Shown one piece after another: positions 1 through 10,116 of a stretch of DNA of 64,000 nt. Source of the DNA: Pseudomonas koreensis (GTDB lineage: Bacteria; Pseudomonadota; Gammaproteobacteria; Pseudomonadales; Pseudomonadaceae); NCBI RefSeq assembly GCF_025447595.1, contig NZ_JAOEJU010000011.1:1-64000 (forward strand), given 5' to 3'. The notes under the pieces were generated by a model. That model searched no databases and was not told the DNA's origin. It saw only the letters and a program-made list of their open reading frames with translations. The stretch's first letter is position 1. Every line of letters starts with the position of its first letter. Made by a program: the position numbers and the translations under genes.

Positions 1-23
1 GTGAGAGTAGGTCATCGTCAAGA
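1..23 (+). rRNA. rrf: 5S ribosomal RNA, 3' end only
   Basis: The first bases match the conserved 3' end of Pseudomonas 5S rRNA (GTGAGAGTAGGTCATCGTCA followed by AGA). Only about the last 23 nt are inside the window, so an rRNA operon lies to the left. The exact 3' end is uncertain by one or two bases. A rho-independent terminator follows directly. Confidence 0.85.
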
Positions 24-33
24 TTAAATTCCG

Positions 34-70
34 AAACCCCAATTGCGAAAGCAGTTGGGGTTTTGTTTTG
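34..70 (+). terminator. rho-independent terminator of the rRNA operon
   Basis: Inverted repeat AACCCCAATTGC / GCAGTTGGGGTT closed by a GAAA tetraloop and followed by TTGTTTTG. It sits about 12 nt after the 5S rRNA end and marks the end of the rRNA transcript. Confidence 0.9.
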
Positions 71-177
71 TCCGCAGGAAAGTTCTTACAGCATTCTCAG
101 CCGCCTTGCGGCTGTCCTCGCCTGCCGACAATGCTAAGGTTCAGCCTTGGCTTTTGTACTTTTCCAAGGAATCCTTC

Positions 178-3100
178 ATGCCGGACACCCAGTCCCTCAA
201 CGCTGCATTCATGGTCGTTCAGAGCAACAGCCTGGATGAACTGCGCAGCCTTGTGATCAGCATAATGCGGCGCTACCCGCTTGCTCCCTTGGAAAATGAA
301 ATTGCGCTGGTGCAGAGCAACGGCATTGCCCAATGGCTCAAACTGGCACTGGTTGAAGACCCTGAAGCGGACGGTTCAGGCGGCTGTGGTATCGCCGCTG
401 CTATTGATGTGCAGCTGCCGGGCAGTTTCATGTGGCAGCTTTACCGGATGGTGCTGGGGCGTGAGGAAATTCCGGCAAAGTCGCTGCTCGACAAGGCGCC
501 GTTGACCTGGCGTCTGATGCGCCTGCTACCACAGGTCATCAACCGTCCGCATTTTGAACCGCTACAACGCTTTCTTACCCATGACACCGATCTGCGCAAG
601 CGCTACCAGTTGTCTGAGCGCCTGGCTGACCTCTTTGACCAATACCAGGTTTACCGAGCTGATTGGCTTGAGGATTGGGCAGAGGGGCATCATCAACTCC
701 GCAATGTAAGAGGTGAAGCGAAGCCGCTCTCACCGACCAGTTGCTGGCAGGCAGAGTTGTGGCGTGCCCTGCTGGACGATGTAGGCGCGCAAGGCATGGC
801 CCAGAGTCGGGCAGGCGTACACCAGCGATTCATGGAGCGAATCAACAGTCTTGAAAGCGCACCGACCGGACTTCCCCAGCGAGTGATTGTTTTCGGAATT
901 TCCTCGTTGCCTGCGCAGGTACTGGAAGCGTTGGCCGGGCTTTCCCGTTTCAGCCAGGTTCTGTTGTGTGTCCATAACCCCTGCCGTTATCACTGGGCCG
1001 ATATCGTTGCCGACAAGGATCTCTTGCGTCATCAATACAAGCGGCAAGCCCGAAAAAACGGCATGCCCGTGGTGCTGGATTCGGAATCACTCCACCAGCA
1101 CGCTCACCCGCTCCTCGCTGCGTGGGGCAAGCAAGGTCGTGATTACATCAACCTTCTCGACAGCTACGATGAGCCGGATAGCTATCGCGCAGCATTTCGC
1201 AATGGACGGATCGATCTGTTCAGCGAAAACCAGCCAAATAACATGCTCAATCAGCTACAGGATGACATTCTGGAACTGCGGCCGCTCAGCGAGACTCGAG
1301 CGCTGTGGACTGCAGTTGATCTGACTCAAGACGATTCGATCCGCTTTCACATTGCCCATAGCGCCCAGCGCGAAGTGGAGATTCTCCACGACCAGCTACT
1401 GGCCCGTTTCAGTGCCAACCCTCAATTACGCCCTCGCGACGTGATCGTGATGGTGCCTGACATCGATAGTTATGCGCCGCATATCCGCGCCGTATTTGGG
1501 CAACTGGATCGTCAGGACCCACGCTTCATTCCTTTCACCATGGCCGATCAGGGGCAGCGCGGACGGGATCCATTACTCATCGCTGTCGAGCATCTGCTCA
1601 AGCTGCCGGACAGTCGTTTCCCCGTCAGTGAAGTTCTCGACTTGCTCGATGTTCCTGCGTTACGCGCCAGGTTTGGTGTGCAGGAGCGAGACTTGCCGAC
1701 CCTGCATCGCTGGATCGAAGGTGCCGGTGTGCGTTGGGGCATCGATGCGGGGCAACGGGCCGAGCTGGGATTACCCGATGAGCTGGAGCAAAACAGTTGG
1801 CGCTTCGGCCTGCGTCGGATGCTGCTCGGTTATGCGGTCGGCAGTTCCGGTGCCTGTGGGGATATCGAGCCCTACGATGAAATCGGCGGTCTCGATGCCG
1901 CGTTGATCGGCCCGTTGGTCGCGTTGCTGGATGCACTGGAGCTCTCGCATCAGCAACTGATGAAACCCGCGCAACCCCAGGAATGGGGGCATAGGCTTCA
2001 GGCGTTGATGCAACTGTTTTTCAAGCCCGAAGACGAGCATGACGACTACCTGCTGGCTCAACTCGAGGAGTTACGCGAAACCTGGCTGGAAACCTGCGAG
2101 GCCGTCGGTCTGCTGGACGAGCTGCCACTGACTGTCGTCCGCGAGGCCTGGTTGGCAGGGCTGGATCAGGGGCGTCTGTCGCAGCGCTTCCTGGCGGGAG
2201 CCGTGAACTTTTGCACACTGATGCCGATGCGCGCGATCCCGTTCAAGCTGGTTTGCCTGTTGGGCATGAATGATGGCGATTATCCACGCGCTCAACCGCC
2301 GCTGGACTTCGATCTCATGGGCAGCGACTACCGGCCGGGAGATCGCTCCCGTCGTGAAGATGATCGCTATCTTCTGCTCGAAGCGCTCTTGTCCGCCCGC
2401 CATCAGCTCTATATCAGTTGGGTCGGCCGCAGCATTCGCGACAACAGTGAGCGGCCAGCCTCCGTGTTGATCGGCCAGTTGCGCGATCATCTCGCCAATG
2501 GATGGCGATCGACCGACGACAACGAGGATCTCCTGATTACCATGACTCAGGAGCATCCGTTGCAGCCATTCAGTTCGCGCTACTTCCATGAGGAAGACAA
2601 GCTGTTCAGCTATGCCAGCGAGTGGCAGGTGCTGCATCAACATCACGAGCATAATGACGTCGCAACAATGCTAGCCCCTCATGTCCAGGAGGAACCGTTG
2701 AGTCTGGAGCTGCTGCAGGACTTCCTGCGTAATCCGGTTCGACACTTTTTCACTCAGCGACTCAAGGTTTACTTCGAAGCGGCGCAGGTACCTCAGGCTG
2801 ACGAGGAGCCTTTTGTGCTGGATGCATTGCAGCGATACATGCTCAGCGACAGCTTGCTCGGGGCAGCCATGAGGCACCCGGACAATGTTGATCAGGCGCT
2901 CGAGTCTCAAGCCCGACGCCTGCAGAACAGCGGACTGTTGCCCATGGCCGGGTTCGGTGAATGCCTTCAGCGAGAGCTGATCGAGCCTTTGCCAGACTTG
3001 TTGCAACGATATCAACAGCTGTTGGCGTTATGGCCAACACCCCTGACCAACGCGCTACCGATCAATTTTGAATGGCAGGAACTGCGCCTCGAAGGATGGC

Positions 3101-3630
3101 TGGGTGGTTTGCACCGGCGCGCCGATGGCGGCGTACTGTCGGTCACGACGATCCCCAACAGCATTGGCTCGATCAAGAGCCGCAAATGGCATCGCCTGAC
3201 CAAGCCCTGGGTCAGCCATCTTGTCGCGTGTGCCAGTGGGCTCTCCCTGACGACCGCACTGGTGGCCAGTGATGACACGCTCCTTCTTGAGCCTCTGGAA
3301 CAGACTCGAGCGGGGCGAATTCTCGAGGATCTGCTGCTCGCCTGGCAGACGGGCATGCGCCAGCCACTTCCGGTCGCGGTGAAAACGGCTTTTGCATGGC
3401 TGGCCCAGACTGATCCGGTCAAGGCTGAAGCGGCTGCCCGCAAAGCCTATGAGGGCGATGGTCAGACCAACGAAGGCGAGCGTCGCGAAAGCCCGGCTCT
3501 GTCCCGACAATTCGCCGACTTCGATGCACTGCAGGCGGATGAAACCTTCTCCGGTTGGTGTGATGCACTGTATCGCCCTCTGCTTGAGGCACCGTGGCGC
3601 TCATGGACTCATGAGGAGGCAGGCGAATGA
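178..3630 (+). CDS. recC: RecBCD enzyme subunit RecC (exonuclease V gamma chain)
   Basis: RecC is the non-catalytic subunit of the RecBCD helicase-nuclease. It splits the duplex, scans for Chi and guides strands during double-strand-break repair. The 1150-residue product is close to the family length (E. coli 1122). Its N-terminus carries the family sequence VQSNGIAQWLKL near residue 45. The frame is open from position 43, but I chose the ATG at 178: it follows AAGGA with a 7-nt gap, and the sequence upstream runs into the rRNA terminator. The 3' end overlaps recB by 4 nt (ATGA), so translational coupling is likely. The order recC-recB-recD without ptrA is usual in Pseudomonas. Confidence 0.97.
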   Translation: MPDTQSLNAAFMVVQSNSLDELRSLVISIMRRYPLAPLENEIALVQSNGIAQWLKLALVEDPEADGSGGCGIAAAIDVQLPGSFMWQLYRMVLGREEIPAKSLLDKAPLTWRLMRLLPQVINRPHFEPLQRFLTHDTDLRKRYQLSERLADLFDQYQVYRADWLEDWAEGHHQLRNVRGEAKPLSPTSCWQAELWRALLDDVGAQGMAQSRAGVHQRFMERINSLESAPTGLPQRVIVFGISSLPAQVLEALAGLSRFSQVLLCVHNPCRYHWADIVADKDLLRHQYKRQARKNGMPVVLDSESLHQHAHPLLAAWGKQGRDYINLLDSYDEPDSYRAAFRNGRIDLFSENQPNNMLNQLQDDILELRPLSETRALWTAVDLTQDDSIRFHIAHSAQREVEILHDQLLARFSANPQLRPRDVIVMVPDIDSYAPHIRAVFGQLDRQDPRFIPFTMADQGQRGRDPLLIAVEHLLKLPDSRFPVSEVLDLLDVPALRARFGVQERDLPTLHRWIEGAGVRWGIDAGQRAELGLPDELEQNSWRFGLRRMLLGYAVGSSGACGDIEPYDEIGGLDAALIGPLVALLDALELSHQQLMKPAQPQEWGHRLQALMQLFFKPEDEHDDYLLAQLEELRETWLETCEAVGLLDELPLTVVREAWLAGLDQGRLSQRFLAGAVNFCTLMPMRAIPFKLVCLLGMNDGDYPRAQPPLDFDLMGSDYRPGDRSRREDDRYLLLEALLSARHQLYISWVGRSIRDNSERPASVLIGQLRDHLANGWRSTDDNEDLLITMTQEHPLQPFSSRYFHEEDKLFSYASEWQVLHQHHEHNDVATMLAPHVQEEPLSLELLQDFLRNPVRHFFTQRLKVYFEAAQVPQADEEPFVLDALQRYMLSDSLLGAAMRHPDNVDQALESQARRLQNSGLLPMAGFGECLQRELIEPLPDLLQRYQQLLALWPTPLTNALPINFEWQELRLEGWLGGLHRRADGGVLSVTTIPNSIGSIKSRKWHRLTKPWVSHLVACASGLSLTTALVASDDTLLLEPLEQTRAGRILEDLLLAWQTGMRQPLPVAVKTAFAWLAQTDPVKAEAAARKAYEGDGQTNEGERRESPALSRQFADFDALQADETFSGWCDALYRPLLEAPWRSWTHEEAGE

Positions 3631-6600
3631 GCAACCAACAGCCGCTTGCGCTGGCATTCCCGTTAAAGGGCAGCCAACTGATTGAAGCCAGTGCGGGCAC
3701 GGGCAAGACGTTTACCATTTCGGCTTTGTATCTGCGGTTGATCCTCGGTCACGGAGGCGAGGCGAGTGGTTTCGGTCGTGAGCTGTTGCCCCCGCAGATA
3801 CTCGTGGTGACCTTCACCGACGCGGCCACCAAAGAGTTGCGCGAACGCATCCGTACGCGCCTGGCCGAAGCCGCCCGTTTCTTCCGTGACGAGACGCCGC
3901 CCCCCGATGCGTTGATCGATGAACTGCGTGCAGAGTTCGATCCGCAACAATGGCTCGGTTGCGCGAACCGCCTGGATATCGCCGCGCAATGGATGGACGA
4001 AGCCGCGGTTTCGACGATCCACAGTTGGTGTCAGCGGATGCTGCGTGAGCATGCATTCGACAGTGGCAGTCTGTTTACCCAGACTCTGGAAACCGATCAC
4101 AGTGAACTGCTTGGCGAAGTGCTGCGCGATTATTGGCGGCTGTTCTGCTACCCGATGCAGGGCGATGCACTGAGTTGGGTTCGCAGTCACTGGGGAGGGC
4201 CGGCGGCCCTGTTGCCGCGTGTGAGAGGGTTGTTTGGCACCGAGCGCGAAGGGGATTCAGACAAGACGCCATCCGAACTGATCGAAGAATGCCTGCAGGA
4301 ACGCCGTGCGGCATTGGTGGAGTTGAAGGGACCTTGGCGGCAGTGGGCCGATGAGTTACTCGCCATCTGCCATCAGGGCGTTGCCAACAAAACCGTGGAC
4401 GGGCGCAAGATGCAGGCCCGTTATTTCGAACCCTGGTTCGAAAAGCTCAAGGCCTGGGCCGAGGACGAGACGCTCGAGCAACTGGATATCGGCACCGGGT
4501 TTGCCCGGCTCACGCCGGACGGCATGGCTGAAGCCTGGAAAGGCGAGCCGCCGAGTCACCCGGGCCTGGATGCCATGCCTGTGCTCAAGTCGAGCCTCGA
4601 AAATTTGCCGACGCCCGATGCGGCCGTGCTGCAGCATGCTGCCAAATGGGTCGGTGCCCGCTTTGAAGACGAAAAGCGCCGTCGGGCCGAAATGGGTTTC
4701 GACGACATGCTGTTGCGTCTGGACGCTGCCCTGCAATCCGATGGTGGGGAACGTCTCGCCACGCTCATCCGCGAGCAGTTCCCGGTCGCTCTGATCGATG
4801 AATTCCAGGACACGGACCCGGTGCAGTACCGGATCTTCGAAAGCATCTATCGCATTGAAGAGGATAACCCCGAGACCGGGTTATTCCTGATTGGCGACCC
4901 CAAGCAGGCGATCTATGCCTTCCGTGGCGCGGACATCTACACCTATCTGCGAGCCCGGCAGGCCACAACCGGGCGCTTGCATACCCTGGGCACGAACTTC
5001 CGTTCCAGTCACGGGATGGTCAGTGCGGTCAACCATGTGTTCGAGCGTGCCGAGTCCCGTGAGCAAGGGCGCGGTGCGTTTCTGTTCCGAGAGAAAAACG
5101 GCGAAAACCCGGTGCCGTTCCAGCCAGTGAAAGCTCAGGGGCGTAAAGAACATTTGCAGGTATCCGGGCTGGACGTACCAGCGCTGAACATCTGGCATTT
5201 ATCCACCGACAAACCACTGTCCGGGGCGGTTTATCGCCAGCAGTTGGCGGCGGCCTGCGCCAGTGAGATCGCGACGCTGCTCAATGGCGGGCAAACCGGT
5301 CGTGCCGGGTTTGCGCAGGAGGGCAAGGATTGGCGTGGGCTGCGGCCAGCGGACATTGCGATCCTGGTGCGCGATGGTAAAGAGGCGCAGGCGGTACGCG
5401 GTGAGCTCGCAGCGCGCGGAGTCCGCAGCGTTTACCTGTCGGACAAGGACTCGGTCTTTGCCGCTCAGGAAGCCCATGACCTGCTGTCTTGGCTCAAGGC
5501 ATGCGCCGAGCCGGATGTCGAACGCTCCCTGAAAGCGGCGCTGGCGTGCATCACGCTGAACCTGCCGCTGGCTGAGCTGGAGCGTCTGAATCAGGACGAG
5601 CTGGTCTGGGAAACCCGGGTCATGCAGTTCCGTGGTTATCGTGAGCTCTGGCGCAAGCAAGGGGTGCTGCCGATGTTGCGGCGCCTGCTACACGACTTTC
5701 AACTACCGCAGATGCTCATCGCCCGAAGTGATGGCGAGCGGGTGCTGACCAACCTGTTGCACCTGTCGGAGTTGTTGCAACAGGCCGCGTCGGAACTCGA
5801 TGGCGAGCAGGCACTGATCCGTCATCTGGCCGAGCATCTGGCGCTGTCCGGACAGGCAGGTGAAGAGCAGATCCTGCGTCTTGAAAGCGACGAACAACTG
5901 GTCAAGGTCGTGACCATTCACAAGTCCAAGGGGCTTGAGTACCCGTTGGTGTTTCTGCCTTTCATCTGCTCGGCCAAACCCGTGGATGGCAGTCGATTAC
6001 CGCTGCATTACCACGATGAATCCGGCAAGGCCCGCATCAGTCTGAAGCCCGATGCCGAACTGATCGCCTTGGCGGACAACGAGCGCCTGGCGGAGGATCT
6101 GCGTTTGCTCTATGTCGCGCTGACCCGCGCACAACACGCGTGCTGGCTCGGGGTCACGGATCTCAAGCGCGGCAATCACAGCAGCTCGGTATTGCATCTT
6201 TCTGCACTGGGCTATCTGTTGGGCGGCGGCACAACGTTGAATGAGTCCAGCGGATTGGCTCGCTGGCTGGACGATCTGCAACAGGATTGTTCGTCGTTGA
6301 GCGTTGTTGAAATGCCGGAGGCGACCAGCGAGGAGTACCAGCCTCCGCGTAACGAGGCCACACTACGTGCCACCCTTTCACCGAGCCGCAGGGCCAGTGA
6401 GAACTGGTGGATCGCGTCGTACAGCGCCTTGCGTATCAGCGACGTGCTGAGCGTCGGCAATGACGAGGCTCCCGACAGTCCGCAAGCGCAAAAGCAGTTC
6501 GACGACGAACGCCTCGATCCTGAAGCTCCGCGCGAGATCATTGCCGGCGGGGCCGATATTCACCGCTTCCCTCGCGGACCGAATCCAGGAACGTTTCTTC

Positions 6601-7316
6601 ACGGTTTGCTGGAGTGGGCTGGTGAGCAGGGCTTCGCGGTCACCCGCGAGTCGCTGGAAGATGCGATTGCCCGGCGTTGCAACCGACGGGGCTGGGAGGG
6701 CTGGATCACCACCCTAGGCGACTGGTTGCAGCACTTGCTCAAACTGCCAATGCCTGCGGGCCTTGATCAACCGCCAGTGGTGCTTGAGCAATTGAAGCAA
6801 TATCGGGTCGAGATGGAATTCTGGTTCGCCAGCCACAAAGTCGATGTGCTCAAGCTTGACGAACAGGTGCGCCAATTCACCCACAACGGTGTTGCCCGGG
6901 TCGGCGCCGAAGCGGTGCAGCTCAATGGCATGTTCAAAGGCTTTATCGACCTGACGTTCGAGCACGAGGGTCGTTACTACGTGGCCGATTACAAATCCAA
7001 CTGGCTGGGTGTCGATGACACTGCGTACACCGAACGGGCCATGGAGCAGTCGATCCTCGACAACCGTTACGACCTGCAATACGTGCTGTACCTGTTGGCA
7101 CTGCATCGTCAGCTCAAGGCGCGGCTCGCCGATTACGACTACGACCGGCATATCGGCGGTGCGTTGTATCTGTTTCTGCGCGGGACACGGGCCCCGAGTG
7201 GTGGCGTTTACTTCGCGCGGCCACCGCGGGAGTTGATTGAGCGTCTGGACCTCATGTTCCAGGGCAAGCCGCAACCCAAGGCCGAGCCCGCGTGGGAACA
7301 GGGAGTACTGCTATGA
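3627..7316 (+). CDS. recB: RecBCD enzyme subunit RecB (helicase and nuclease)
   Basis: RecB is the 3'-5' SF1A helicase and the only nuclease of RecBCD. Walker A is EASAGTGKTFTI (residues about 20-31), motif II is LIDEFQDTDPVQ (about 389-400), and a late helicase motif is VTIHKSKGLEYP (about 762). The C-terminal nuclease domain carries GRYYVADYKSNWLG with the D-x-K pair at 1121/1123, equivalent to E. coli D1080/K1082. Helicase and nuclease therefore both look intact. The length is 1229 residues against 1180 in E. coli. It overlaps recC and recD by 4 nt each, giving a tightly coupled operon. Confidence 0.98.
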   Translation: MSNQQPLALAFPLKGSQLIEASAGTGKTFTISALYLRLILGHGGEASGFGRELLPPQILVVTFTDAATKELRERIRTRLAEAARFFRDETPPPDALIDELRAEFDPQQWLGCANRLDIAAQWMDEAAVSTIHSWCQRMLREHAFDSGSLFTQTLETDHSELLGEVLRDYWRLFCYPMQGDALSWVRSHWGGPAALLPRVRGLFGTEREGDSDKTPSELIEECLQERRAALVELKGPWRQWADELLAICHQGVANKTVDGRKMQARYFEPWFEKLKAWAEDETLEQLDIGTGFARLTPDGMAEAWKGEPPSHPGLDAMPVLKSSLENLPTPDAAVLQHAAKWVGARFEDEKRRRAEMGFDDMLLRLDAALQSDGGERLATLIREQFPVALIDEFQDTDPVQYRIFESIYRIEEDNPETGLFLIGDPKQAIYAFRGADIYTYLRARQATTGRLHTLGTNFRSSHGMVSAVNHVFERAESREQGRGAFLFREKNGENPVPFQPVKAQGRKEHLQVSGLDVPALNIWHLSTDKPLSGAVYRQQLAAACASEIATLLNGGQTGRAGFAQEGKDWRGLRPADIAILVRDGKEAQAVRGELAARGVRSVYLSDKDSVFAAQEAHDLLSWLKACAEPDVERSLKAALACITLNLPLAELERLNQDELVWETRVMQFRGYRELWRKQGVLPMLRRLLHDFQLPQMLIARSDGERVLTNLLHLSELLQQAASELDGEQALIRHLAEHLALSGQAGEEQILRLESDEQLVKVVTIHKSKGLEYPLVFLPFICSAKPVDGSRLPLHYHDESGKARISLKPDAELIALADNERLAEDLRLLYVALTRAQHACWLGVTDLKRGNHSSSVLHLSALGYLLGGGTTLNESSGLARWLDDLQQDCSSLSVVEMPEATSEEYQPPRNEATLRATLSPSRRASENWWIASYSALRISDVLSVGNDEAPDSPQAQKQFDDERLDPEAPREIIAGGADIHRFPRGPNPGTFLHGLLEWAGEQGFAVTRESLEDAIARRCNRRGWEGWITTLGDWLQHLLKLPMPAGLDQPPVVLEQLKQYRVEMEFWFASHKVDVLKLDEQVRQFTHNGVARVGAEAVQLNGMFKGFIDLTFEHEGRYYVADYKSNWLGVDDTAYTERAMEQSILDNRYDLQYVLYLLALHRQLKARLADYDYDRHIGGALYLFLRGTRAPSGGVYFARPPRELIERLDLMFQGKPQPKAEPAWEQGVLL

Positions 7317-9421
7317 ACCGGACATTCGCCGACCTGCTGCCAACGCCGTTGACCGCCGACAGCCTCGCGCAACTGACGCCTCTGTCCTGTGCCGATGATC
7401 TGTTGCTGTTGCTTACCCAATGGGTCGAACGTGGCTGGTTGCGGGCACTGGACAAGGCATTCGTGGCCTTTCTTCATGAGTTGGCACCCGATGTCGATCC
7501 GCTGGTGTTGCTCGCCGCCGCATTGACCAGTCATCAGCTCGGCCATGGTCATGTGTGCCTGGATCTGTTCGAAACCCTCAAGGCCCCCGACTTCGCCCTG
7601 TCCCTGCCGCCGGAGGGTGATGCACAACCCGGCGTGTTGCTGCTGCCATCGCAGCTCCTCGAAACCCTCGACGCAGCGCACTGGTGCAAGGTGCTGGCCG
7701 GCAGTTCGCTGGTGGCGCTGGCGGCTGACGAAGGTGTGTCGGCTCAAGAGCGTCCGCTGGTTTTGTCGGGCAAACGCTTGTACTTGCGGCGCTATTGGGT
7801 CTATGAGCGACGTATCGACAGTGCATTGCGTCAGCGACTCGCCGGGCAGGAAGCGACACCACCTGATCTTGCTCGGCGGCTGGAGGCACTTTTCGATCCG
7901 GCCCAGCGTGCGGATGTCATCGACTGGCAGAAACTCGCCTGCGCCCTGGCGACCCGAAGTGCCTTCAGCATCATTACGGGCGGGCCGGGCACCGGCAAGA
8001 CGACGACGGTAGTCCGTTTGCTGGCGTTGCTCCAGGCACCTGCGGTCGAGGCGCAGCAACCATTGCGTATTCGGCTCGCGGCGCCGACCGGTAAAGCAGC
8101 GGCGCGGTTGACCGAGTCCATCAGTCAGCAGGTGCAGTCGCTGAAGGTCGCTGGCAGCGTCCGGGAAAAAATTCCGACCGAGGTGACCACGGTGCATCGC
8201 TTGCTCGGCAGCCGCCCCGGCACTCGACACTTTCGCCACCATGCCGGTAACCGCCTGCCTCTGGACGTACTGGTGGTCGATGAAGCCTCCATGATCGACC
8301 TGGAAATGATGGCCAACCTGCTTGATGCGTTGCCGCCTCATGCCCGGTTGGTGTTGTTGGGGGACAAGGATCAGTTGGCCTCTGTGGAGGCCGGTGCGGT
8401 GCTGGGGGATTTGTGCCGAGATGCCGAAGCGGGTTGGTACAGTCCGCAGACCCGCGAGTGGCTCGAAGCGGGGAGCGGCGAATCCCTGCAGGACAGTGGC
8501 CTGCAGGAAGACAATGACAGTTTGCATCCATTGGCCCAGCAAGTGGTGATGTTGCGTTATTCGCGGCGTTTCGGCGAGGGCAGCGGCATCGGTCAATTGG
8601 CGCGTCGGGTGAATCAGCAACTCCCGGTCGAGGCTCGCCAGTTGCTGGAAGCCAAAACTCATGGCGATGTGTTTTCGTTGCCGCTTCAGAACGAGCACGA
8701 CCGGAAACTTGAGAACCTGGTGCTCGATGGACACGGCGAAGGCCCTCACGGTTATCGACACTATCTGAGCGTCTTGCGCGATCGCCGTCCGGCGAGCGGA
8801 ACGCCGCTCGAGCACCCGGGTTGGGTCGATTGGGCGCGTGACGTCCTGCGGGCCTTCGATACCTTCCAGTTGTTGTGCGCAGTGCGCAAAGGGCCGTGGG
8901 GTGTTGAGGGGCTGAACCAGCGCATCACCGACGCGCTGCTCAAGGCGCGGCTGATCGAGAGCGACCAGCAATGGTACGAAGGCCGGCCGGTGCTGATGAC
9001 CCGAAATGACTACGGTCTGGGGCTGATGAACGGTGATATTGGTATCGCCCTGAAATTGCCCGAGCGCGATGGACCGGACGCCGGTAAATCGGTGTTGCGA
9101 GTAGCGTTCCCGCGTAACGACGGGCGCGGCGGGGTGCGCTTCGTGCTGCCGAGCCGGCTCAACGATGTCGAGACTGTGTATGCCATGACGGTGCACAAGT
9201 CGCAGGGGTCGGAATTCGCCCACACCGCGCTGATCCTGCCGGACGCCCTGAATCCCGTGTTGACCAAGGAACTGATCTACACCGGAATTACCCGGGCCAA
9301 GGACTGGTTCACCTTGATCGAGCCTCGGAGCGGCGTGTTTGAAGAAGCGGTGCAGCGCAAGGTGAAGCGCCTGAGTGGACTGATGCTGGAACTGGAAGAA
9401 GGGGCGCCACATAAAGGATGA
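7313..9421 (+). CDS. recD: RecBCD enzyme subunit RecD (5'-3' helicase)
   Basis: RecD is the SF1B 5'-3' helicase of RecBCD. Walker A TGGPGTGKTTT lies near residue 221, VVDEASMID (motif II) follows, and VHKSQGSEF (motif VI region) lies near residue 626. The ATG at 7313 overlaps the recB stop as ATGA; the in-frame upstream start at 7292 lies inside recB and is less likely. The product is 702 residues (E. coli 608), with extra sequence in the central part around residues 375-430. Confidence 0.97.
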   Translation: MNRTFADLLPTPLTADSLAQLTPLSCADDLLLLLTQWVERGWLRALDKAFVAFLHELAPDVDPLVLLAAALTSHQLGHGHVCLDLFETLKAPDFALSLPPEGDAQPGVLLLPSQLLETLDAAHWCKVLAGSSLVALAADEGVSAQERPLVLSGKRLYLRRYWVYERRIDSALRQRLAGQEATPPDLARRLEALFDPAQRADVIDWQKLACALATRSAFSIITGGPGTGKTTTVVRLLALLQAPAVEAQQPLRIRLAAPTGKAAARLTESISQQVQSLKVAGSVREKIPTEVTTVHRLLGSRPGTRHFRHHAGNRLPLDVLVVDEASMIDLEMMANLLDALPPHARLVLLGDKDQLASVEAGAVLGDLCRDAEAGWYSPQTREWLEAGSGESLQDSGLQEDNDSLHPLAQQVVMLRYSRRFGEGSGIGQLARRVNQQLPVEARQLLEAKTHGDVFSLPLQNEHDRKLENLVLDGHGEGPHGYRHYLSVLRDRRPASGTPLEHPGWVDWARDVLRAFDTFQLLCAVRKGPWGVEGLNQRITDALLKARLIESDQQWYEGRPVLMTRNDYGLGLMNGDIGIALKLPERDGPDAGKSVLRVAFPRNDGRGGVRFVLPSRLNDVETVYAMTVHKSQGSEFAHTALILPDALNPVLTKELIYTGITRAKDWFTLIEPRSGVFEEAVQRKVKRLSGLMLELEEGAPHKG

Positions 9422-9540
9422 AGGTGCCTTCGATTGCCGCCGGTAATTGACCGACCGGTCAGAGGTCGCTGTATCGCTGGCGTTCCAACGCTGTGCTATC
9501 GTTGCGGCATCATTTCGTAACGATCCAAGAGAATCCCCGC

Positions 9541-10116
9541 ATGAAGCTGGCTGTCTGGGCGACAGAGCGCGTAGTTGGCGGCAAACAGGTGTTGCTTGCC
9601 TGTGTGCTCTGTTTGTTCGCAAGTGTGGCCGCTGCGCAGACTCCAGCCTCGGCGGGCCTGGCCGAACAAAGGGCCAAATCCGTTACGCAGGTTGTTCTCG
9701 GTATCCTCAGTTATGCGCGTTGGCCGGTCGAGCCGGCACAGTTGCGCTTGTGCATCATCGGCCCTACCGAATATACCGACGATCTGGTCAAGGGTACGAC
9801 TCAGGCAACGGGCCGGCCGGTCACCGTGCGTCGACTGTTGGCCGATAATCCAGCCATCGTCAGTGAATGCGATGCGGTCTACATCGGCAAACTCACCACG
9901 GATGAGCGCAGCCGACTCTTTACATCTCTGATCGGCCATCCAGTGCTAAGCATCAGCGAAAGTGACGATCAGTGCACAGTCGGCAGCCTCTTCTGCCTGC
10001 GGGTCGGTGATGAGCAAGTGTCGTTCGAGGTCAATCTCGACTCCGTCGCCCGCAGCGGTGTGCGCATTCATCCCAGCGTACTGCAGTTGTCGCGCCGAAA
10101 AACGGCGGTGCCATGA
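9541..10116 (+). CDS. yfiR: YfiR family periplasmic repressor of YfiN
   Basis: YfiR is a periplasmic protein that binds and silences the diguanylate cyclase YfiN. It is released on envelope or redox stress. The 191-residue product has a signal peptide ending around ASVAAA (residue 32). The mature part has four cysteines in the pattern known for P. aeruginosa YfiR: one in LRLCIIGP, one in SECDAVY, and a pair seven apart in QCTVGSLFC, consistent with its two disulfides. I chose the ATG at 9541 because the signal peptide starts there. It is first in a yfiR-yfiN-yfiB operon, with yfiN starting inside its stop codon (ATGA). Confidence 0.92.
   Translation: MKLAVWATERVVGGKQVLLACVLCLFASVAAAQTPASAGLAEQRAKSVTQVVLGILSYARWPVEPAQLRLCIIGPTEYTDDLVKGTTQATGRPVTVRRLLADNPAIVSECDAVYIGKLTTDERSRLFTSLIGHPVLSISESDDQCTVGSLFCLRVGDEQVSFEVNLDSVARSGVRIHPSVLQLSRRKTAVP

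Noticed and set aside
43..177. N-terminal extension of recC
   Set aside because: It overlaps the rRNA terminator, and RecC homology begins at the ATG at 178, which has a good ribosome site.
7208..9622. An 804-codon minus-strand open frame over recD
   Set aside because: Its composition is that of a shadow frame, and recD in the other strand has all its helicase motifs.
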